DNA of 38,799 nucleotides from Bradyrhizobium sp. AUGA SZCCT0176 (GTDB lineage Bacteria; Pseudomonadota; Alphaproteobacteria; Rhizobiales; Xanthobacteraceae): the NCBI RefSeq assembly GCF_018130145.1, contig NZ_JAFCMB010000037.1, forward strand, positions 1 to 38,799. The letters run 5' to 3'. Each line of letters starts with the position of its first letter. Positions within the stretch are counted from its first letter, which is position 1. The notes beneath the pieces were generated by a model. The model made no database searches. It worked only from the letters and a program-made list of their open reading frames with translations, and was not told the origin of the DNA. Shown here one piece after another: positions 6,692 to 14,021 of this stretch. The position numbers and the translations under genes are program-made.

Positions 6692-7324
6692 TCAGACATC
6701 CACTTGTTCCGCTATTGCCAGCGCGTCATCGACCTCAATGCCGAGATATCTCACCGTGCTTTCGATCTTGGTGTGCCCGAGCAAGAGCTGGACAGCCCTG
6801 AGATTGCCGGTCCGTCGATAGATCAGGGTCGCTTTTGTGCGTCGCAGTGAGTGCGTGCCAAACAGTCGGGGATCCAGCCCGACGCTTCCGATCCAGTCCG
6901 ATACGAGCCGCGCATACTGACGGGTTGTCATACTGCGGTCAGGGCCGCGACGGCCGGTGAATAAGAACGCTCCGGGCCGTTTACCGGTGGATTTTAGATA
7001 GTCATCGACTGCTTGGCGGGTTTGCTCGCTCAATTCAAACCTGACCGGCCGCCCGGTTTTCTTCTGCCGCACCGTTGCGCGATCCGCTGTGTATCCGCCC
7101 GCGGCTACATCCTCGACGCGGATGGCGACGACATCACAGCCGCGAAGCTTGCTGTCGATTGCCAGGTTGAACATGGCGAGGTCGCGAGCGCGGCCTTCGA
7201 TCTGGAGCTTCGTCCGGATCGACCAGACGTGTTTGGGTCGCAGCGGTGGCTTTGCCCCGGTGAGCTTTCCCTTGTTCCACGGCACCCGCTTTGGCTCAGG
7301 GGTGGCGTTCACTTGATCCTGCAT
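6692..7324 (-). CDS. Short tyrosine recombinase (integrase), copy 1
   Basis: The 210-aa protein is essentially only the catalytic domain of a tyrosine recombinase, about half to two-thirds of a phage integrase, without the usual N-terminal SAM-like core-binding domain. Catalytic residues are all visible: Arg61 (SKLRGCD), Lys88/89 (KKTGRP), His158 and Arg161 (GTHSLRRT), His184 (LLGHT) and Tyr193 (VRYLGIE). The start ATG 7324 follows GAGGAG. A hairpin follows the stop. A close paralogue is at 12754–13377 and a broken one at 20977–21195. It may be part of a small mobile unit or a domesticated recombinase; no attachment sites are recognised. Confidence 0.88.
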   Translation of the reverse strand: MQDQVNATPEPKRVPWNKGKLTGAKPPLRPKHVWSIRTKLQIEGRARDLAMFNLAIDSKLRGCDVVAIRVEDVAAGGYTADRATVRQKKTGRPVRFELSEQTRQAVDDYLKSTGKRPGAFLFTGRRGPDRSMTTRQYARLVSDWIGSVGLDPRLFGTHSLRRTKATLIYRRTGNLRAVQLLLGHTKIESTVRYLGIEVDDALAIAEQVDV

Positions 7325-7400
7325 GGCCGTACTCCTCGGCTTGGTTACAGAAGGCGAGAAGCATGTGCCACTGGATCAGGCGTCGGAATCAGGTCGGATT

Positions 7401-7470
7401 TCGGGTCGAAGCGGACTTCACACAGGACCTGGCCGCAGACGACCTGTAGCCTTTGACCCCAAGCCGACGT
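7401..7470. repeat. Partial dispersed repeat, copy E
   Basis: TCGGGTCGAAGCGGACTTCAC and TTTGACCCCAAGCCGACGT match the second half of the family. It lies upstream of integrase copy 1. Confidence 0.45.
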
Positions 7471-7610
7471 AAGCGGGAAGATTTCGCTGCCACGCACAGC
7501 TTACAGGCGAGCGCCCCGGTTAAATCAGCGTTCTGTGACCGCCGTCACATCGCGACGAGAAGGGATGACGCTAAATGTGGCCGTACCAGCGTTGGATGAT
7601 CGCGCTGGGC

Positions 7611-7625
7611 TAAATCAAAGGAGAA
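7611..7625 (+). repeat. 15-bp direct repeat carrying a ribosome-binding site
   Basis: TAAATCAAAGGAGAA occurs here, just before the double-glycine peptide gene, and again at 7793–7807 starting at that gene's stop codon. The first copy supplies AAAGGAGA to the gene. The second has no ATG after it. Confidence 0.7.
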
Positions 7626-7630
7626 CTGTG

Positions 7631-7795
7631 ATGACTGCAAATGCAATCAATGCAAAGAGCGAAGCTCTGAAGCTGCACGAGTTGTCCTCCGAGGAGCTCG
7701 ATGCGGTGTCTGGCGGCAACAAGGTCAGGGCCCTGGAGAACAAAAAGCAGGCGGATGCGCTCAAGGGATTTAAAGAGGCACTCCAGTCACTCTAA
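7631..7795 (+). CDS. 54-aa peptide with double-glycine leader
   Basis: The peptide starts MTANAINAKSEALKLHELSS and has EELDAVSGG ending at residues 28–29, the classic double-glycine processing leader recognised by peptidase-containing ABC exporters (C39 family). The predicted mature part is 25 residues, Lys-rich (NKVRALENKKQADALKG), helical and without Cys, so unlike a lantibiotic. ATG 7631 is chosen for its AAAGGAGA site (7616–7623); a longer frame upstream has none. No exporter, immunity gene or maturation enzyme lies in this window, so export would need a distant transporter. A bacteriocin-like or signalling role is inferred only from the leader. Confidence 0.75.
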   Translation: MTANAINAKSEALKLHELSSEELDAVSGGNKVRALENKKQADALKGFKEALQSL

Positions 7796-7807
7796 ATCAA
7801 AGGAGAA
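7793..7807 (+). repeat. Second copy of 15-bp direct repeat
   Basis: Identical to 7611–7625. It contains the peptide gene's stop and a ribosome-binding site with no nearby ATG; a GTG 19 bases on opens only a short basic frame. It may mark a lost tandem peptide gene. Confidence 0.6.
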
Positions 7808-7887
7808 ACCCCTCCACAAAGACGGGTGGTACCTGCGTCGAAACGGCGGCGGCTCGGGAGGCCGCTGCCCTGCGGCGCATAAGTCCG

Positions 7888-7999
7888 AGTTTGGCACTTT
7901 AAGACATGCCGATAAACCCGGGGAATGTCCGCTTGCCGGTGAAGACCCCGAAGTAACTGACGCGCGGGGAAAGTGGCGCGATTGACCCACAACGGACGT
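7888..7999. repeat. Dispersed intergenic repeat, copy F
   Basis: GAGTTTGGCACTTTAAGACATG, GGGGAATGTCCGCTTG, then GATTGACCCACAACGGACGT, in family order. It fills the convergent gap and ends directly against the stop of the methyltransferase at 8001. Confidence 0.75.
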
Positions 8000-8000
8000 A

Positions 8001-8789
8001 TCACATTGGCATACGACCTCTTACCGCGTTCGCGTGCGCATTGGCTGTAACACGCCCAACCGCATCTGCCGGCAGGCGCGAGCGAACCCGCGTTTTAAGC
8101 AATTCCATATCACCGGACGGCATCGCGGCGATTACCGGGCCGATACCGCCTCCGAGCAAACAGCTCGTCCAGAAGTCGTCGAAGCTATCAAAGTCTCGTT
8201 GAACAGCGACCTCATGTGTCCCTACCGCTTCCAGACCTGCGCGCGTCCATAATTCCTGCAGAGCATCTATTCGCGCCACGTTGGCACTCGGCGGGAGCAC
8301 TGGCTTGATACCCATGGCGCGCATCTCAGCTTGAATCGGTGCATTGGGAAGTCCGCCACCCGGAATGTCCCAAGCATAAGCCGAGACGATGCCGCCCGGT
8401 CGTACCACCCGCGTCATCTCAGCGACGCCTTTGGTCGGATCGGGGACGAAGAAGATCACCAGCGCCATAACGGCTGCGTCGAAACTGTCGTTGGGAAAAG
8501 GAAGAGCCATGGCATCACCCTGATGAAACCGAGCTACGTCCGCTGCGAGCCGCGTGCGGGCAAAAGCGAGTTGCCCCTCGGATGGATCGATACCGTGGAC
8601 CTCAGCAGGAGCGCAGCCTGCGACAATCAACTCCGTGAAAGCACCGTTGCCACATCCAACGTCGATCCAGCTCAAGCCCGAGCGCGGAGCGAGCCAATTG
8701 AGAAAAATGCCGCCTGCGATCCGGCTCCAGATCCCCATCATTTGCTCGTAGGCAGCCCCGTCGTCGAAGCGGATTTCCCGCTCGGCCAT
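8001..8789 (-). CDS. Class I SAM-dependent methyltransferase
   Basis: The 262-aa protein has motif I WIDVGCGNG (residues 41–49), HGIDPSEGQ for the ribose-binding acidic strand, the DAMALPF segment and a post-I FDAAVMALVIFFV strand, followed by VVRPGGIVS. This is the UbiE/Methyltransf_11-like fold, cytoplasmic, substrate unknown. ATG 8789 is preceded by GAAGGAG. The gene is divergent from the gamma-glutamylcyclotransferase-like gene at 8937, so the two may share a 147-bp promoter region. Its 3' end meets repeat copy F. Confidence 0.85.
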   Translation of the reverse strand: MAEREIRFDDGAAYEQMMGIWSRIAGGIFLNWLAPRSGLSWIDVGCGNGAFTELIVAGCAPAEVHGIDPSEGQLAFARTRLAADVARFHQGDAMALPFPNDSFDAAVMALVIFFVPDPTKGVAEMTRVVRPGGIVSAYAWDIPGGGLPNAPIQAEMRAMGIKPVLPPSANVARIDALQELWTRAGLEAVGTHEVAVQRDFDSFDDFWTSCLLGGGIGPVIAAMPSGDMELLKTRVRSRLPADAVGRVTANAHANAVRGRMPM

Positions 8790-8936
8790 CAATGATCTCC
8801 TTCGAATTGTCGTATCCCTGGATGACTGCCCCTTGGTCGCATCCTAACAGGGGTCCGCGGTCCGATACTGAAAAAAGCGTGCGTAGGAGAGACTTTGGGC
8901 GCAACGTCAGCTAACGCACCGCGAAGAGAACCAGCC

Positions 8937-9374
8937 ATGACCCCAATGACGCACCGTGTATTTGTCTACGGCACCCTCAAACGAGGTTACTCAAACCATC
9001 CGATGCTTGCGACCGTCAGGGAGTTCTTCGATGACGTTGCCACGATCAGCACCTACCGAATGCTTACGATGCTTCACCCTTCCGGCATGTTTCCCGTGAT
9101 CCTTGATGATCCGAACGGCCAGCCGGTCTGCGGCGAAATCTACCATGTCGATGACGAAACCCTTGCCCGGCTCGACCAACTTGAGCGCGAAGGCAGTTCT
9201 TATGACCGTAAGCTGATCGACGTCACGTTACCAATCGCCAGCGGCGAGCGCCTGCCGACCAAGGCGTTCATATACGTTGGACGCGAAGATCGCTTTGGCA
9301 AAGCATTCGCTCGCGGTCCGCTCTATGAGACCGTGAATGCGCGAGGCGAACTGGATTGGAAGGCTGGTGCATGA
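8937..9374 (+). CDS. Gamma-glutamylcyclotransferase/AIG2-like protein
   Basis: The protein (145 aa) shows the AIG2/GGCT fold signature VFVYGTLKRGYSNH at residues 8–21, which forms the substrate cavity, and LERE-G with the likely catalytic Glu85. Such enzymes release 5-oxoproline from gamma-glutamyl compounds; some members act on other gamma-glutamyl amines, so the substrate is open. ATG 8937 is preferred over a second ATG nine bases on because AGAGAA precedes it. Cytoplasmic, no signal. It is divergent from the methyltransferase upstream and followed by repeat copy G. Confidence 0.85.
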   Translation: MTPMTHRVFVYGTLKRGYSNHPMLATVREFFDDVATISTYRMLTMLHPSGMFPVILDDPNGQPVCGEIYHVDDETLARLDQLEREGSSYDRKLIDVTLPIASGERLPTKAFIYVGREDRFGKAFARGPLYETVNARGELDWKAGA

Positions 9375-9408
9375 CGAGTAGGGAATGTAGCGGTTGACCG
9401 ATGGCAGC

Positions 9409-9494
9409 TTTTGGCACTTCTCGGCGACGTCTGCTGTCTGGGGACCAAAGGACGCACGCGGGTCGATTTCCGAAAATGACCCGTTGCGGACAGT
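9409..9494. repeat. Dispersed intergenic repeat, copy G
   Basis: CTTTTGGCACTTCTCGG, CGACGTCTGCT, GGGTCGATTTCCG and AATGACCCGTTGCGGACA follow family order. It lies between two genes on the plus strand. Confidence 0.65.
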
Positions 9495-9578
9495 TCAGCC
9501 TTGCGTCCGATCTGAGATGTCGTGCAGCCTGTGAGGATAACTCCATCAGCCTTGTTAGAACTATAGGACATTCGCCAA

Positions 9579-10424
9579 ATGCCAGCACCTACGCCTAACC
9601 CCCGTGGAGCAGAGTTTTGGAACAGCACCATGGGTCACGCATGGGTTTCGCAGCAAGCCGTAATCAGTGACGTCTTCACGTCCGTCACGAGCGTCAGCTT
9701 AGATGCTGCGGCAGCGAAGCTGGGCGAGCATGTGATCGATATCGGATGCGGCACCGGTGACACACTGTTGGCCTTTGCTAAAGTTGTAGGACCATCAGGC
9801 GCTGTGTTGGGCGTCGACGTCTCGGGTCCGATGCTCGACTTCGCCAAACACCGTGCTGCCGAAGCGACACTTAGCAACACAGCCTGCGCATTGGCCGACG
9901 CGACGAACTACGCCTTCGAACCGAGTTGGGCGGATCTAGTTTATTCGCGATTCGGCGTGATGTTCTTCGATGACCCTATCAGGGCCTTCACTAATATCCG
10001 TAGCGGCATGAAGGCAGGCGGTCGGCTGGTGTTCGTCTGTTTTCGGACCATGCCGGAGAGTCCGTGGTTTCGTGTGCCGATCGAGGCTGCACGGCTCCAT
10101 GTGCCGCCTCAGCCGCCGGTGGACCCATTGGCACCGGGGATGTTTTCGCTGGGGCGCGAGGAGCGCCTAGGTGGCATCCTGACTGAGGCTGGGTTTCGCG
10201 AGGTGGCACTCAAGGCGACCAACGTGCCGATCCACGGCAAGGACACCACGCAAAGCATGGCATTCATCACGCAGGCTGGCCCGTTGCCTGCGCTCCTCGA
10301 AAATGCCTCGGGCGAGCAACGGATACGGGCCACAGAAGCGGTTCGCAACGCGCTCGCCGCAAATATTGGAGCAGATGGGCGCGGCCTGCATGTCGGGCTG
10401 TGGCTTGTATCGGCGTTAGCCTAG
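9579..10424 (+). CDS. SAM-dependent methyltransferase
   Basis: The 281-aa protein carries motif I VIDIGCGTGDT (residues 52–62), VLGVDVSGPMLDFA as motif II, and a GMKAGGRLVFVCF post-motif. It begins with a GAEFWNSTMGHAWV segment typical of a Bradyrhizobium-type family annotated simply as class I methyltransferases. The substrate is unknown. It resembles the methyltransferase at 8001–8789 only in the core fold, so the two are not recent duplicates. The ATG at 9579 has only a weak AGGA upstream. It ends convergently with the DUF1127 gene. Confidence 0.82.
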   Translation: MPAPTPNPRGAEFWNSTMGHAWVSQQAVISDVFTSVTSVSLDAAAAKLGEHVIDIGCGTGDTLLAFAKVVGPSGAVLGVDVSGPMLDFAKHRAAEATLSNTACALADATNYAFEPSWADLVYSRFGVMFFDDPIRAFTNIRSGMKAGGRLVFVCFRTMPESPWFRVPIEAARLHVPPQPPVDPLAPGMFSLGREERLGGILTEAGFREVALKATNVPIHGKDTTQSMAFITQAGPLPALLENASGEQRIRATEAVRNALAANIGADGRGLHVGLWLVSALA

Positions 10425-10466
10425 CGAAGCCAGTCCGACTCACTAGCAGCTTTGCCAAGCCCGCTC

Positions 10467-10550
10467 GTGGCACTAACCGGACCTCCGGGAATGTCCCTCC
10501 AATGTCTGCTTTAACGCGGCCGGGGTCTGGCTGAAGTCAGCTTTAACTCA
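10467..10550. repeat. Dispersed intergenic repeat, copy H
   Basis: CGTGGCACTAACCGGACCTC, AATGTCTGCTTTAA and GAAGTCAGCTTTAACTCA resemble degenerate family segments. It lies in a convergent gap. Confidence 0.5.
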
Positions 10551-10602
10551 CAGCAGGGATCACCAGCCCGGGTGTGGGTCAGGAGTGCGACATCGCGCCG
10601 CG

Positions 10603-10824
10603 TCAGATACATCGCGGGTCGAGGTTCGGATTCGAGGCCACGTACTCGATATCGCTATAGGCAATGCCGATATCGTGCAGGTCGCGGCCGTTCAGGGCGT
10701 ACAAGGCGGCCCGCACCTGCTCGCGTTTACGTCGTTCCTGAAGCGCACTCCAGCATCGCCTTATGAAGCCGGGGACTTGCCGGGTCGACACAGAGGGCTG
10801 TCCTAATATGGTCATCGTGCTCAT
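10603..10824 (-). CDS. DUF1127 (YjiS-like) small protein
   Basis: The 73-aa protein has the DUF1127 signature in its second half: a helix rich in Arg (LQERRKREQVRAALYAL) and then GRDLHDIGIAYSDIEYVA. Short DUF1127 proteins in rhizobia are small, Arg-rich and in some cases bind RNA or affect phosphate and carbon metabolism; no role can be deduced here. ATG 10824 follows GAGGAGAG with ideal spacing. It is divergent from the regulator starting at 10983. Confidence 0.85.
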   Translation of the reverse strand: MSTMTILGQPSVSTRQVPGFIRRCWSALQERRKREQVRAALYALNGRDLHDIGIAYSDIEYVASNPNLDPRCI

Positions 10825-10982
10825 GGCGGTCTCTCCTCGGGTGTTGTATCGGCCCAGAGGATGCCAAGGCATGAGCTGGCGCGCTTTACTTGCTCCTTAC
10901 ATTTTCGTCACCGGCAGCTTAATCTTTGCCTTACCGGCGTGTTGGTGCCCCGACGTTCGGCGGCTGCTTGGGGGACGGCAGT

Positions 10983-12539
10983 TTGCGTTACCTCTTCGAG
11001 AACTGCGCTTTGGACACCGACCGCCGCGAGCTTCTTCGCGGCTCTGAACAGGTTGCTATCCCGCCGCAGGTCTTCGACTTGCTGGACTACCTTATCCGCA
11101 ACAGGGAGCGTGTCGTCAGCAAGGATGACCTGATCGAGGCCATCTGGAACGGGCGTATTGTCTCCGAAACGGCACTCACGACCCGCCTGAATGGCGCGCG
11201 AAATGCAATCGGCGATTCCGGTGAGGAACAGCGCCTGATCAAGACACTGCCGCGCAAAGGTTTCCGGTTCGTTGGCACAGTGCAGGAAGTGCAGAAGCCC
11301 GGAGGCCCGGAAGTCGCCGAACACCCCCAAGAATCGCCCAAACCCGCTCTTGCGCTTCCCGATAAACCCTCCATTGCCGTGCTACCGTTTGAGAACATGA
11401 GCGGCGATGTGGAACAGGAATATTTCGCGGACGGCATAGTCGACGATATCACCACAGCCCTCTCGCGGTTTCGGTTGCTGTTCGTCATCGCGCGTCATTC
11501 GAGCTTCACCTACAAGGGCCAGGCGGTCGACATCAAACAGGTCGGGCGCGAGCTTGGTGTCCGCTACGTGTTAGAGGGTAGCGTGCGCAAGGCCACGGGA
11601 AAAATTCGCATCGCCTGCCAATTGATCGATGCAACGACCGGTGCGCATGTTTGGGCAGATCGATTTGATGGCAATTTGAACGACATTTTTGCCTTACAGG
11701 ATGAGATAACGGTGAAAGTCGTCTCAGCCATTCAGCCGAAATTGCAGCAAGCTGAAATTGATCTGGCTGCGCGGCGTCCGAACAGCTTGAGCGCCTATGA
11801 TCTGTATCTTCGGGCGACAGCTCACTATTATGCGATGAATCGTGAAGAGGTGAAGGAAGCCCTTCGGCTGCTCTATCGCGCGTTGGAGATTGATCCTCGT
11901 TACAGCCGCGCGGCCTCATTGGCCACCGTCTGTCACACCATCAACCTCATGCAAAGATGGGCTATTGATCCACAGTCGGATCTCAAGGAGGCGGCACGGC
12001 TTGCCCAGTTAGTGCTTAGTATCGACGAGCATGACTCAGATACGCTGGCCTGCGTTGGACTCGCAAAAGCTTACGTGTCAGGTGATTTCGACACTGCGAT
12101 AGAGATGGTCGATCGAGCCGTAGCTCTTAATGTTAACTCAGCCACGGCGTGGGGTTTTAGAGGCGTGACCTGCGTATATGTAGGACAGGCTCAAGAGGCG
12201 GTATGTAGTTTTGAACGCAGCATACGGCTGAATCCGCTCGATCCAACGCTTTTCGTAACCTATTCAATGCTAGGTGTTGCGTTCATCGATCTTCGCCGCT
12301 TCGATGAGGCGGTCGCCGTGGCCATGAAAGCCCTTCGTAAGAACAAAACATTCGGGTTGGCCAATCGATGCCTCGCGGCTGCTCTAGCGCACCTTGGGCG
12401 AGATGCAGAAGCCAAGAGAATAGTGGCTCAGATACTTGAAATTGAACCCAGTTTTCGAATATCTGATCTCCTGTCTCGTAGCGGTAAATGGCCTCAGAGT
12501 TATTTCGATGGCCTACGCAGAGCAGGACTGCCAGAGTGA
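10983..12539 (+). CDS. Winged-helix regulator with TolB-like and TPR domains
   Basis: The 518-aa protein has an OmpR/CadC-type winged helix at about residues 1–100 (YLFENCALDTDRREL, LLDYLIRNRERVVSKDDLI, RKGFRFVGTV). A TolB-like segment, IAVLPFENMSGDVEQEYFAD, follows at about 130–230, then several tetratricopeptide repeats to the end. There is no receiver domain and no obvious membrane helix, so signals are probably taken through the TPR part. These proteins are often mis-annotated as adenylate cyclases, but no cyclase residues are present. TTG 10983 is chosen because it starts the winged-helix fold (usual MRYLFE) with GGGGGA just upstream; TTG 10926 is an alternative. Targets unknown. Confidence 0.85.
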   Translation: MRYLFENCALDTDRRELLRGSEQVAIPPQVFDLLDYLIRNRERVVSKDDLIEAIWNGRIVSETALTTRLNGARNAIGDSGEEQRLIKTLPRKGFRFVGTVQEVQKPGGPEVAEHPQESPKPALALPDKPSIAVLPFENMSGDVEQEYFADGIVDDITTALSRFRLLFVIARHSSFTYKGQAVDIKQVGRELGVRYVLEGSVRKATGKIRIACQLIDATTGAHVWADRFDGNLNDIFALQDEITVKVVSAIQPKLQQAEIDLAARRPNSLSAYDLYLRATAHYYAMNREEVKEALRLLYRALEIDPRYSRAASLATVCHTINLMQRWAIDPQSDLKEAARLAQLVLSIDEHDSDTLACVGLAKAYVSGDFDTAIEMVDRAVALNVNSATAWGFRGVTCVYVGQAQEAVCSFERSIRLNPLDPTLFVTYSMLGVAFIDLRRFDEAVAVAMKALRKNKTFGLANRCLAAALAHLGRDAEAKRIVAQILEIEPSFRISDLLSRSGKWPQSYFDGLRRAGLPE

Positions 12540-12613
12540 CGCGTCGCTTGTTCGGCCGTTCCCTTCTCGTCGCACCAGCGAATGATTGAGCAGGCCGCAA
12601 CCATAATGTCCGG

Positions 12614-12725
12614 TCTTGGCACTTTTCGGACATGGCTAATCTGGCGGGCGACGTCCGCTTCTGAGTGAAAAGCAGACATCGCTACTTTTCGATTTGCGAC
12701 TGGCCGCTTCTGGCGCAAAAGCGAC
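12614..12725. repeat. Dispersed intergenic repeat, copy I
   Basis: CTTGGCACTTTTCGGACATGG, CGACGTCCGCTTCTGAGTG, AAAGCAGACATC and CCGCTTCTGGCGCAAAAGCG. It lies in the convergent gap between the TPR regulator and integrase copy 2. Confidence 0.75.
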
Positions 12726-12749
12726 CACCGGCGTGGATGCCGGTGGTCG
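12722..12749 (-). terminator. Terminator of integrase copy 2
   Basis: CGACCACCGGC and GCCGGTGGTCG form a perfect 11-bp stem with a 6-base loop, five bases past the integrase stop. On the minus strand it is followed by CTTTTG. The geometry equals that behind integrase copy 1. Confidence 0.7.
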
Positions 12750-12753
12750 ACGA

Positions 12754-13377
12754 TTAGAGCTCAATCTGTTCAGCCATATTCAAGGCGTCGTCCACCTCAA
12801 TCCCGAGATACCGGACGGTGCTTTCCAATTTGGTATGACCGAGGAGAAGTTGGACTGCACGCAAGTTTCCGGTCTTGCGATAAATCTGAGCAGCCTTCGT
12901 GCGGCGCATTGAGTGCGTGCCGTAAGATGCTGACTCTAAGCCGATGCTTTTAACCCAGCAGTGCACCAGCCGAGCATACTGGCGGATTGAAATGTGAGGA
13001 CTGGCATGAATTCGAGTTGGGAAGAGGTAGCGGGAGCCTGTGGCTCGCAATGTTGGTAGCCAGGCTTCAACTGAATTCCTCGACTGCTCCGATATCTCGA
13101 ACTGAACTGGTCGACCTGTTTTCATTTGGACAATAGTCGCCCGACGCCGCACGTTTGTTCCCGAGCAAATATCGTCCAGTCGTAGTTTGACCAGGTCACA
13201 GGCGCGAAGTTTACTGTCGATTGCTAGGTTAAAGATAGCAAGGTCGCGCATTGACCGCGCGATTTCTAGGCGGACTCGAATAGACCATACGTGCTTGGGC
13301 TCAAGAGGTTTCTTCTGGCCGACGAGTAGTCCCTTGTTCCAAGGTCGTTGGCATCGATCAACGGGGCGTGCGGGCAT
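12754..13377 (-). CDS. Short tyrosine recombinase (integrase), copy 2
   Basis: The 207-aa catalytic-domain-only integrase is clearly paralogous to the gene at 6692. Shared strings include PWNKG, KHVWSIR, LAIDSKLR, IRQYARLV-type, NLRAVQLLLGHTK and YLGIEVDDAL. Catalytic residues are Arg58, Lys86, His155, Arg158, His181 and Tyr190, all present. ATG 13377 is preferred because GGAGG precedes it by about seven bases; a longer frame begins at 13419 and would cross a run of ten C. The DNA has diverged well beyond recent duplication, so the copies are old or arrived separately. A terminator hairpin follows. Confidence 0.87.
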   Translation of the reverse strand: MPARPVDRCQRPWNKGLLVGQKKPLEPKHVWSIRVRLEIARSMRDLAIFNLAIDSKLRACDLVKLRLDDICSGTNVRRRATIVQMKTGRPVQFEISEQSRNSVEAWLPTLRATGSRYLFPTRIHASPHISIRQYARLVHCWVKSIGLESASYGTHSMRRTKAAQIYRKTGNLRAVQLLLGHTKLESTVRYLGIEVDDALNMAEQIEL

Positions 13378-13398
13378 ACGGGATCCTCCGCCATCCCG

Positions 13399-13408
13399 CC
13401 CCCCCCCC
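13399..13408. repeat. Run of ten C upstream of integrase 2
   Basis: A C10 homopolymer lies about 22 bases upstream of the integrase start (13377), 5' of its ribosome-binding site. Such tracts slip during replication and could alter promoter spacing, or the frame if translation began at 13419. Confidence 0.6.
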
Positions 13409-13480
13409 GCGTCGCTCATCGCGAGCGAATGACTTTATTGCCGACTGATCAATCCGGCTTTCCCGACGAGCATGCTCAGG

Positions 13481-13540
13481 ACCGACCGCTTCTGGCGCCA
13501 AGCGGTCATTCGGTCGAACATCCATGTCCGCTAGGTGAGA
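13481..13540. repeat. Possible dispersed repeat fragment, copy J
   Basis: GACCGCTTCTGGCGCCAAGCGGTCATTCGG resembles the CCGCTTCTGGCGCAAA…CGG end of copies I and M. GACCGCTT and AAGCGGTC are self-complementary. Family membership is tentative. Confidence 0.4.
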
Positions 13541-13578
13541 ATACCCGCAGTATGGCTGGAAGACGAAGCTCGTGTCGG

Positions 13579-13680
13579 CTAAACCGGTGTCGCCTCTATG
13601 AGTGCTTCGGAGATATCCAAGGGTGTGATCCGTTGAAGTTGAAGACCGGCGCTGGCAAGAAGGCCGGCAAACTCATCCGA
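13579..13680 (-). pseudogene. Possible methyltransferase C-terminal relic
   Basis: A short frame without a start reads DEFAGLLASAGLQLQRI, then TPLDISEALIEATPV and a stop. The pattern resembles the end of O-methyltransferases (a [E/R]F..LL..AGF.L.R..P….S.IE..P tail). It is preceded by a stop and nothing upstream extends it. Low confidence. Confidence 0.3.
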
Positions 13681-13744
13681 TCAGCAAGCCGCCCCCGATC
13701 ACGAAAACAACGAAAGCGGCAAGGCGCATCATGGATGACATCAT
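13673..13744 (-). CDS. Tiny membrane ORF, 23 aa
   Basis: ATG at 13744 opens MMSSMMRLAAFVVFVIGGG followed by LLIG and a stop: basically one hydrophobic helix with an Arg at the cytoplasmic side. Several alternative starts exist (13732, 13729, and an upstream GTG) and no good ribosome-binding site is seen. What makes it interesting is a leftward TGATCC-N16-CGTT element about 100 bases upstream, the motif shared by the sigma-factor regulon here. It may be a small membrane protein or a decayed gene start. Confidence 0.35.
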   Translation of the reverse strand: MMSSMMRLAAFVVFVIGGGLLIG

Positions 13745-13842
13745 TCGCTTTTCGGCAACGCGGCGCAGCACGCATCCAGTGAAACATCGTATCACAGCGT
13801 CTCCAACAGACCGTCCGCCACGACGTAACTCGCACTTGTAGA

Positions 13843-13868
13843 AACGTTGTTCGATGCCTGACGGATCA
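13843..13868 (-). promoter_or_regulatory. Leftward ECF-type promoter motif
   Basis: On the minus strand TGATCC (13868–13863), a 16-base spacer and CGTT (13846–13843) match the element found before the sigma operon. It is divergent from the fasciclin promoter at 13906 and would transcribe the tiny membrane ORF. Confidence 0.55.
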
Positions 13869-13905
13869 CCAGCGCGCGTTCGCTAATAAAAGATTCATGC
13901 CGACG

Positions 13906-13931
13906 TGATCCGGCCCGCGACAGGCGTCGTT
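13906..13931 (+). promoter_or_regulatory. ECF-type promoter of fasciclin gene
   Basis: TGATCC at 13906–13911, 16 bases, CGTT at 13928–13931. Transcription would start near 13938, giving a leader of about 84 bases before ATG 14022. The motif and spacing equal those at the sigma–chrR operon. Confidence 0.65.
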
Positions 13932-14021
13932 ACATGTCAGATGCAACAAATGGTGGGTAGGTTTTTCTCAGTTCAGGAATACGGCCTCCTCGCAATCCCC
14001 AAACATGAATGGAGTGCAAAG

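Noticed and set aside
10983..12539. Adenylate cyclase annotation for the winged-helix/TPR protein
   Set aside because: No cyclase metal Asp or catalytic motifs are present; the TolB-like and TPR architecture is often mislabelled this way.
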